Below are positions 55,758 through 64,000 of a stretch of DNA of 64,000 nt, in pieces (the first letter of the stretch is position 1; every line of letters starts with the position of its first letter). The notes beneath the pieces are model-generated. The model had not been told where the DNA came from. It made no database searches and saw nothing but the letters and a program-made list of their open reading frames with translations. Where the stretch lies: contig CM060731.1 of the NCBI GenBank assembly GCA_030704615.1, positions 14,818,001 through 14,882,000 on the forward strand. Reading direction: 5' to 3'. The position numbers were made by a program, and so were the translations under genes. The stretch comes from Takakia lepidozioides (Eukaryota > Streptophyta > Takakiopsida > Takakiales > Takakiaceae).

Positions 55758-56714
55758 GTTTGGTTATGCAATTCAAAGACCCATTCAATTTGGTTATGGT
55801 TGTACATATACAGCAAATCTGTTCAGTCTATGAGGGAGCGAGGGGATTTTCCCTGTGTCAGGATTGCTTACTTTTCTCTTATTAAGTTCGGCTTTAACTT
55901 TGTTCATGGTGTTTTGTATAATATGGTCTATTTGACTTAGTATGTCCAGCTGTCTAGCTACTTCTTGCCATTGATGATATGCAAACCATCAGATGTAACC
56001 TTGGTTCTATTCAACAAAAATATACATCAAAAGGACTCATGTGCATCATCACCAGCATTCTGCTAGCTTTCTATATGCAGTTACTTGGCCCTTTACTTAC
56101 TTTTATAGAATCTCTTTAGGCAATACTCTCTTGCGTCTTAGAGAGGCATCATATGAAGGTGGCCACCACCAAGCAAAGTTGTTTGTGAGGTATCACTTCG
56201 GGAGATGCGTGTCCGAGTTAGCTGTACCTGAACATTATAATGATCTTGGGAAACATCTGATCAATGGCTTGTCTGTTTGAACCATTGAAAAATTTCAGTT
56301 CATGGAAATGATGCAGGCCCCAAAATGCATATTGTGAGCACATGTCTATAATTGGTGAGCCTGTGAGCTTGGACATATAACAATGGGCTCATGCAACCAA
56401 TGAGCGCGGATTCAAATTTCAATCACATGAGAATATGTATAACCGTAGAGATAAATTTATTTCATTTCCACAAATTAGGTTTTCATGATATCTCATAACA
56501 CTTTACAATGATGTTTAAAGAAAACCATCTGTAACCAAGTATTCAATAGGTGTCACAATTTGAAAAATAAAAAAACGACCAAATATGATGAATGCCTAAG
56601 CTTAATGTTTGTGTCACTGAACTAACTATTGTTGCAGCTTGGACATGAACTGTTGTTTTAATTTTAGTTTAGTTTATTTTTAATTTGAAAAATACACATG
56701 TCCCATTTACAGCG
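55758..56714. other. Gene-free interval
   Basis: No recognised domain. A 79-codon plus frame (56041-56280, FLYAVTWPFTYFYRISLGN) has no known motif. Confidence 0.4.
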
Positions 56715-57128
56715 TAGCTACGGCGTGAGCCCAGCCCCGTGAGCCTGGGAGCTGAGCTCACGTTCAAGCTTTGAAGCGTGAGCTGAGCTCACGCTTCAGG
56801 GAAGCGTGAGCGGCATGAATCTGCTGGAGAAGCAGGTCCTATAGGCGAGGATTGCAGGAAGAGGGCCTATTACCGTGGACAAAACAAAGGAGGCCACCAT
56901 GCACCATGTCTGCAATGCGTGCCAAAAAAGAGGAATATGTAAACATGGCAGATTTGAGCTCAGAATGATTGACACAGTTTATTTCAATTCACAGAGAGAC
57001 GCTTACAATGAATCGCAAGTGCATTTGCCCTCACAAGTGAACAAAATGTATATGTTTGTCATAAAATGAAAAGTCTTCACACGGCAACCTGGAAACCAGC
57101 ATGGGAAGCGGGCATGGCTCGTATGTGT

Positions 57129-60100
57129 TCAAAGAGAAGTTGGCGGAGCTCTACGCGAGGTGTCCCGCTGCAGAAGGGTGATGACTTCTCCGTAGCCTAG
57201 TGTGGCTTGGTGAATGAATTGGTCTCTCTTACCGTCGCAACACATAATTACAAGGTATATGTAATATTGATGCTTGCAGGGGACCCACTTCCCTCTCATG
57301 CCGAGAGCGCCCTCACGCATCGTTACAAAATCCGGACAAGTGCACGATGGGAAATTCCCAATGGTAACTTGATATTCTTTGGCATGAAGAACTGAGCCAA
57401 TTGACAGCACTGTGTAAATCCGTCCATACCCCGGGGAAGGGACTTCGGTGATACGAGTCACCGTAGCCTGCAAAATTCTAGCCGATTCCATCTTGCATTC
57501 GTGATCTGCACCCGAAGCAACACGGCGCACTGTTTTTCCATCTCTTTTTGTTGGGTGGGAGTCGGCACCGGGTGGAGGCATTGTCGGAGCATGTGGCACA
57601 TCTGTGCCGACAGTGCATAAGGGCACCACCCGGGACCGTGCAAGACAAAACCCTCCCTCCTCCAGCATGCTTATCTCGGTTGAGGACAGCGATGTCCCAA
57701 TTTTCACAGGCCAAATTGCGGGGGGAGGGGGCTTCATTATCACGGAAGGACGAACTGTTCCCTTCACGCATCGTGCCATATCGTCTGGGCAGAACCAAAA
57801 CTTGTGTTCTTTTGACTCCCCACTATGGTAAGGTCGGAACAACCCTGTGAATGTTGGAGCTGGAGTCCCCCTGGAGCCTTTGCATATTTTTGATTTGCAT
57901 TTCTTGAAAGAGGGGGTCCGAATTGCCATGCAAGCCACTCTAGATCCTGGTGGGGTGCGTTCTATATGCCAGTCACTATCAATGCAATCAGATTCCTGCA
58001 CCATGGCCACCACCTCCTCCAATGGGATTTCCGCTGCTATGCTTGCATGTTCTGCACCTGCTCCACAGGAGGAGGACCCACCTGGGAAGGGGCCGGCACA
58101 GGACTTAGTCTGCACTGGAGACACCTTTGGCACAGAGAAATTGACCCTGTCTGGCCTATGGGAATCTCCATCTGACCCTGGAAGAGTGTTTAATTTCCTT
58201 TTGCATGATCCAAATCTTTCCTCGCCTTCCAAATGGGGGAGCCTGGATTGCAGAGGGGAGCCTTCAGTGCACCTGTTTAGAGCTCTGGCCATCTTTGACG
58301 GGTCTCCGGACCTACTCGCAGCCCTTAGCATCAACAAAGTCGAATCGGGGCCCTTCCCTCCACCCCGTCCCATCAGAAAATTGCGGTACCTGGTTTGTTG
58401 TGTAAGTGCCCGCACCATGTCATCAGCAGTGGCCACATACAAGTCACGACCTACTTTGGTAGACTGTTGCATCCAGGCGTTGTGAACAGTCTCTGCCAAA
58501 TTACACGATGGCATGTCGGCCAAGTCCTCCAAGGACATGTCCTGCAGGAGGCATTGCATGGAAATGTGAGGAAGGAAAAGAAATGGTAGAGGTTCTTCAA
58601 GTGACAATCGAACAACCCCAAATGAACAGGCACGATGCAAAGTGCAATTTGTGTTTAAGGAAAACTTGTGAGGCTTACCGTCGTCATGAAAGCTCCCCAC
58701 TGTCTGTACCTGAAGTGCCAGAAAACCAACCAGTCCTCCAACTCCTTCAGGTGGATACCTGTAGCAGCACCAGCGGAGAACCACCAAGCCCGGATTGCCT
58801 GGTAAGTGCTCTCAGCTTCTCCCATTGAGGTGGCATTCTTGTACTTCAGACAGAGCCTTCTATGCTCCAACTGAAGGTCAGGGCGAATGCAGCGCTTTGT
58901 ATGACGTGCCAGAGATTGACTCCAATGGAAGAGGCATGTGCGCTCCCTATTTTCCATGGGGACCTTAGGATCCCCAGAACCAAACACGCGCCGCACTGCA
59001 TTGAAATTTGCCTGTGCACTATCAGCCATGAAGCCCGCAAAATTTGTGTTCTGTATTCCATTGCGCTGCATGACGGTCAGGAGGGAATTCCACATGAGCA
59101 TCTGGGATTCAGTGTCCTCCGACTGCATATCACAAATTGCTATGGAGAGCACACGCTGGTACGCTGGATCATACACATGGCACGCCATGGTTGTCCAACC
59201 CTTCACCCGTTTGCAGTGATCAAACATTAACCAACATTTAGCCAAATCTCCTCCAGGTTGCATTCGGCGGACAATGCTCACACCACTGCCTTGGCCCACA
59301 GCGGACATCTTGAACAAATACACTTTGGACGAGCCCTGGCCAGGGAAGATACTGTTTTGAATGAATTCATAGCGACTCCTCCGTTTGAGGTCCATAATGT
59401 TGTCCATGAATCCAGCAGTGCCTGTGCCCATTCTGAGTGCATTCACCTGGTTTCGAATATTGGGAGAGCTCAACACGGAGAAATGGTCCATGACTGCCTC
59501 AAGGGAATCTGCATCCAGCATTGGCTGTGTCGCATCCCCTTCACCCAGTATGTGTTTTTCCAGGAATGCCTTGCTAGCTGCAAGCGCTATAGCAGAAGGT
59601 GTTGCAGAAGGGGCATTATGGAACTCTTGCTTCAGTAGATTTCTAGCGATGTCCACGCTATCCCTGCAACTCCCTTTGGACACAGGATGCTCGTGTGCAC
59701 CCATATGAATGCAGGCACGAGTCATTGTCTTGCATCGATGTGCCACCTGATACATACGAGCGTGGCAAACAGAAACACAGGACGGGGAAAGTTTGCAGAA
59801 CCTGCACACAAAAGTATTGGTCTTGGGAGGTGCAAGCCCTGGGGTGAAAGGATTCAGGGGCACACCTTCCCACTCACTTTCGTTTGGCTGAGCGCTGTTT
59901 CTCAGCCGAGGGCAAGAAATATTCAGGCACTTGCAATGCCCAACGCAAACCGACCTCCGAAATTTCAAGCCAATGTCGTTATGGATGTTCGAAGTTTTTG
60001 TCCTGCACCAAGGATGTCCGTCATGTTTCTTGTCCATGCCCTGCAGAAGCCCAGCCAGTCCACTGGAAGACGTGGGAGGGTTGAGCTCAAACAAGATGTC

Positions 60101-61123
60101 CCCATCAAACTGAGCTGGCACGTATTGAACCCGTTGCACTGGAAGGGACTCCCAATCAACAAAACGTAGCTCGCTCTTGCACCCAAGCACACCTGCGAGG
60201 GCTTTCAATTTTGGAATGACACTTGTTATCTCTTGCAATTCGTCATCATCCAATAAGGGAGTTTGCACTGGCGGAGGAATCTCAGAAACATCCTCCGAGG
60301 ACGAGTCCGAAAGAGTAACGAAGGTAGTGGATGTGCTCACCTCTTGTTTCACAGGAACTGTGCCCTTCTGTTGCACGACCGATGCTGCAGTGCCAGGGGT
60401 AACGACTGATCCTGCTGATTGTCTTCTCTCTTTTCCAAGGACACGGTATGTTCCTGGAAGGACTCTCCACTTCCTTCCACACTCGCCAACCAAGGGTTTC
60501 TCCAAGTGCCCAGAATCCAAATTCCCATCCTCGTCATACACCTCTTTCTGAACAAGCAGAGAACCCAACTCCAGCGGGAACACTGTAACCAGCTCATCCT
60601 CATGAACAACTGCATACCCATCGTCGTCTGCAGTGGCAGTCAGTGGAAGAGTACCTGCATTGGAATGGAATCGAGCGAGTGCATCTCGCTCCCTCGACAT
60701 GTTTTCCAGCACTGAACGAAACTGCCGATTCAGAACGGAATCCCCGAACTGAGAGCCCGTAATTATCGAAAGTGGAAATACCACCAGCAAACTGAGGTCA
60801 ACAAGGGTAGCACCAAACCAAAGGCTGCCGGCGATGCATGCCAAGGATGTAGGGATGACGTGCACCTTCACCTCCCACCAACCAGAAAAACCGTTTTGAA
60901 AGACCAGAGCCACAAGAAGCCGTACTGTTTTTGGATGGAAAACAAACCCTGAAAATGACATGAAACCATCCATTATGAAATGACGGCAACAACCCTGGAG
61001 AGCAGTAAACAGGAAGATCCGATTGTAATGAGATTGTGTTGCGCCAGAATAGCACAGAACAAACACCGACACTCCAAGAGATACCTCGCACGAATGTGTG
61101 CAACACATGGTCATATCCGACAC
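57129..61123 (-). CDS. MULE-type transposase with SWIM zinc finger, two exons
   Basis: Exon 1 runs from within 61123 to 58679; a 137-bp intron (58678-58542, ACG|GTAAGC ... CTGCAG|GAC, with a strong pyrimidine tract) joins in phase 0 to exon 2 (58541-57129). The joined frame is up to 1,285 aa. A first plausible domain start is ATG 60700 (MSRERDALARFHSN); upstream of it the frame is strongly hydrophobic and may be untranslated. A DDE-like region reads CWLMFDHCKRVKGWTTMACH, ICDMQSEDTESQMLMWNSLL, FAGFMADSAQANFNAVRRVF and CLFHWSQSLARHTKRC. Exon 2 ends in a SWIM finger: FPSCTCPDFVTMR ... WVPCKHQYYIYL (CxC...CxH). No stop interrupts either exon, so the enzyme may be functional. Confidence 0.75.
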
Positions 61124-61642
61124 AATCCTTTATACCGAATGACCCCATGGGGACGGTCACGGCATAAAAAAAACCACAGGGCATGCAGTACAACACACGT
61201 GGATGCATATGTGAAGCATAACAATTATTGCGAATCTGGAAGAACTGCTCGGAATTGAAAAAGCACTACATTTCTACGGCGCATTCGAATTTGAAAGAAG
61301 GCAAGGAGGCCGCCATGTATTGGCAGGCGGCGAAGTACATCTGACATATATCGCAAATGCATGCAACGGATGTTCTTTTTCTTCGGCGCTTTATTAGCTG
61401 GGTAATACAAAGACGACAAAATGGATGAATTCCGTTCGCACACAATATCAACACCCGCATCCAAATACGGTTGACAACGTCCATTTTTATTTTTGTTACA
61501 TGCGATACCAGCACTTGTTGCAAACGTCAAACTGGAGAGCTCCAGGGGCATCGTGGGGAGCCCTTGTTTCCAGCGGAGGAGAAAGAGAAGGAAGTCATTA
61601 TACTTCACGAGTTCTAGAAACAGGAATAGAGCTAGATATAGA

Positions 61643-62004
61643 ATGAGGATGGAAAGAGTGGAGGAAGAGGAAAAGGAGGAAGAAGAGGGAATACAGGAAA
61701 GTGTGGCGATGGAGGAGCAGGAATCTGGAGAAGAACAACAACCCACCATAGTTCCAGGAACAGGCGAGGAGGACACTGCGTCTGAGGGAGAGACAGACGA
61801 CATGGAGGAAGATGTTGACACTGGCCTCACGAACGATCTGACCACGGGAAAGAGGAAGGGGGAGAGGCTCACCTACATAGTCGGCGAAGAGAGCAGCCCG
61901 AAGCGGAAAGGGTCCCCGGCAACTGGGGAGTCTTCTCGAGTAGCTAGGAAAAAGGTAAAATCTACAGGACCCATATTTGTGAAGAATTCGGCTTTCAATG
62001 GCAG
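61643..62004 (+). CDS. First exon of a divergent acidic, nuclear-type protein
   Basis: From ATG 61643 the frame encodes about 120 residues: MRMERVEEEEKEEEEGIQES, an acidic Glu/Ser/Thr-rich middle (GEEDTASEGETDDMEEDVD), then basic clusters KRKGER, SPKRKG and ARKKVK that look like nuclear localisation signals. A CAG|GTATTT donor follows at 62004/62005; the frame stops 10 nt later if unspliced. No family recognised. It diverges from the transposase gene (about 520 bp between putative frames). Its intron would start exactly before the satellite array. Confidence 0.45.
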
Positions 62005-62009
62005 GTATT

Positions 62010-64000
62010 TGTGAAAGAAAGAACCATTCAGCGGCAGCTCAAACAGTGTGCGTTGCCGCACACTGTTTGAGCTGCACATGTCACTGTTTAAGGGTGCAAA
62101 ATTCTTCCTTCAACGACACCTTTCTGAGGATGAAATGAACCCCGCACTGCCAGCTCAAACAGTGTGCGGCAACGCACACTGTTTGAGCAGATCTTTTCAA
62201 TGTTGTAGGGTGCAAAATTTGGCCTTGGAGTCAGTTATCTGCAGGTGAAATGAACCCTTCCCAGCCAGCCCAAACAGTGTGCGGCGCCGCACACTGTTTG
62301 AGCTGAACATTTCAATGTTTCTGGGTGCAAAATTTGGACTTCAGGGGCACCTTTCTGAGGATGGAATGAACCCTGCACTGCCAGCTCAAACAGTGTGCGG
62401 CAACGCACACTGTTTGAGCTGAACATTTCAATGTTTAAGGGTGCAAAATTTGGACTTCATGGGTACCTTTCTGAGGATGGAGTGAACCCTGCAATGCCAG
62501 CTCAAACAGTGTGCGGCAACGCACACTGTTTGAGCTGAACATTTCAATGTTTAAGGGTGCAAAATTTGACTTCATGGGTACCTTTCTGAGGATGGAATAA
62601 ACCCTGCACTGCCAGCTCAAACAGTGTGCGGCAACGCACACTGTTTGAGCTGAACATTTCAATGTTTCAGGGTGGAAAATTTGAACTCCAGGGGCACCTA
62701 TCTGAGGATGAAATGAACCCTACACTGTCAGCTTAAACAGTGTGCGGCAACGCATACTGTTTGAGCTGAACACTTCAATGTTTCAGGGTGCAAAATTTGG
62801 ACTTCAGGGGCACCAGTTTGAGGATGAAATGAACCCTTCAATGTCAGCCCAAACAGTGTGCGGCAACGCACACTGTTTGAGCTGAACACTTCAATGTTTC
62901 AGGGTGCAAAATTTGGACTTCAGAGGCACCTCTCTGAGGATGAGATGAACCCTTCACTGTCAGCCCAAACAGTGTGCGGCAACGCACACTGTTCGAGCTG
63001 AACATTTCAATGTTTCTGGGTGCAAAATTTGGTCTTCAGGGGCACCTGTTTGAGGATGAAATGAATCCTTCACTGTCAGCCCAAACAGGGTGCGGCAACG
63101 CACACTGTTTGAGCTGAGCACTTCAATGTTTCTTGGTGCAAAATTTGGACTTCAGGGGCACCTATCTCAGGATGAAATGAACAATGTGCTGCCAGCTCAA
63201 ACAGTGTGCGGCAACGCACACTGTTTGAGCTGAACATTTCAATGTTTCTGGGTGCAAAATTTGGTCTTCAGGGGCACCTGTTTGAGGATGAAATGAACCC
63301 TTCACTGTCAGCCCAAACAGTGTGCGGCAACGCACACTGTTTGAGCTGAACATTTCAATGTTATAAGGTGCAAAATTTGGTCTTCAGGGGCACCTGTTTG
63401 AGGATGAAATGAACCCTTCACTGTCAGCCCAAACAGTGTGCGGCAACGCACACTGTTTGAGCTGAGCACTTCAATGTTTCTTGGTGCAAAATTTGGACTT
63501 CAGGGGCACCTATCTCAGGATGAAATGAACACTGTGCTGCCAGCTCAAACAGTGTGCGGCAACGCACACTGTTTGAGCTGAGCATTTCAATGTTTTAGGG
63601 TGCAAAATTTGGTCTTGATGTCTGTTATGTGAGGGTGAAATGAACCCTTCACTGCCAGCTCAGACATTGTGCGGCAACGCACACTGTTTGAGCTGAGCAT
63701 TTCAATGTTTCTGGGTGGAAAATTTGAACTCCAGGGGCACCTATCTGAGGATGAAATGAACCCTACACTGTCAGCTGAAACAGTGTGCGGCAACGCATAC
63801 TGTTTGAGCTGAACACTTCAATGTTTCAGGGTGCAAAATTTGGACTTCACGGGCACCAGTTTGAGGATGAAATGAACCCTTCAATGTCAGCCCAAACAGT
63901 GTGCGGCAACGCACACTGTTTGAGCTGAACACTTCAATGTTTCAGGGTGCAAAATTTGGACTTCAGAGGCACCTCTCTGAGGATGAGATGAACCCTTCAC
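62010..64000. repeat. 116-bp hairpin satellite, 17 copies to the window edge
   Basis: Each unit has a palindrome, AAACAGTGTGCG-GCAA-CGCACACTGTTT, extended to AGCTCAAACAG..CTGTTTGAGCT in several units. Palindromes start near 62041, 62156, 62271, 62387, 62503, 62618, 62734, 62850, 62966, 63082, 63198, 63314, 63430, 63546, 63661, 63778 and 63893. The rest of the unit (TTCAATGTTTCAGGGTGCAA, GGACTTCAGGGGCACCT, GAGGATGAAATGAACCC) is also conserved. Unit 1 has the loop reversed (TTGC) and unit 3 has GCGGCGCCGC. The array runs off the right edge. Confidence 0.95.

Larger units (their letters stand above)
56715..62004. mobile_element. Mutator-like element with SWIM-finger transposase (right end not in view)
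   Basis: The left end (56719-56815) is built of repeated GTGAGC/GCTCAC words like the ends of the element at 23.3-24.9 kb, and shares GGCCTATTrCCrTGGACAAAA with it. Inside are the minus-strand transposase and a divergent plus-strand reading frame. The right border is undefined; I give the splice donor preceding the satellite as a working limit, and the satellite itself may belong to the element. Confidence 0.55.

Noticed and set aside
57847-58485. 212-codon plus-strand frame
   Set aside because: Antisense shadow of the transposase second exon, which has the SWIM finger and the fitting splice acceptor.
62010-64000. Series of ~65-codon minus-strand frames (MFSSNSVRCRTLFELA-type) as a protein family
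   Set aside because: They are just the tandem satellite read through; frames appear and vanish with single-base changes.

Overview
The window is nuclear DNA of a land plant. It has spliced genes with GT/AG introns of about 100-1,500 bp, two proteins with plastid-type leaders, a MIKC*-class MADS-box gene, and a very high load of retrotransposons, MITE-like elements and hairpin repeats. The MIKC* protein has an unusually long, many-exon K region. A Ty3/gypsy element with a DNMT3-type methyltransferase and a PHD-tailed integrase of a relative are also present. Together these make a seed-free plant (lycophyte, fern or bryophyte) more likely than a flowering plant; that is inference, and I cannot name the species.

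Gene-rich left part (1-18.7 kb). A 12-exon MIKC* MADS-box gene (360-4448, +) is followed by a CLP1-type RNA 5'-hydroxyl-kinase / 3'-end-processing factor (about 6.55-12.39 kb, -). CLP1 is head to head, 473 bp apart, with a plastid phosphoserine phosphatase (12866-15861, +, seven exons, 303 aa). A single-exon plastid HAD phosphatase of the PYRP2 (riboflavin pathway) type lies at 17468-18709 (-). Introns carry a MITE and LINE remnants.

Repeat-rich middle (18.7-28 kb). This holds LINE tails, a foldback element, three copies of a 290-bp repeat, a 110-bp degenerate tandem repeat, a non-autonomous element containing a six-copy palindrome array, and a decayed integrase-core gene.

The most notable object is a Ty3/gypsy retrotransposon (28194-39150, +). 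Its pol region reads protease, then a complete DNMT3-like cytosine-C5 methyltransferase catalytic domain, then reverse transcriptase, RNase H and a truncated integrase. Its termini are arranged B - internal - A - B - A (A = 86 bp, B = 352 bp) and are flanked by TCCT(T). This is what one would expect if a two-LTR circle had been opened inside an LTR, at a palindrome that imitates an LTR-LTR junction, and then integrated. A diverged relative (47.7-49.5 kb, -) supplies the integrase C-terminus, which is fused to a PHD finger. The family may therefore encode both a DNA-methylation writer and a chromatin reader.

Right part (39-64 kb). A LINE 3' end is followed by a string of about 20 palindromic GCGACCGCC/GGCGGTCGC hairpins. 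Next comes a chromovirus (44218-52705) with a primer-binding site, LTRs, a chromodomain, an internal inversion and the nested PHD-gypsy relative. Two long imperfect inverted repeats (54.8-55.8 kb) and a Mutator-like element with a spliced SWIM-zinc-finger transposase (57.1-61.1 kb, -) follow. The window ends in a 116-bp satellite of perfect hairpins with a GCAA loop and a nine-unit higher-order period.

Gene functions rest on recognised motifs and remembered family sequences, and splice sites on reading frame and GT/AG rules; no search or alignment program was run.
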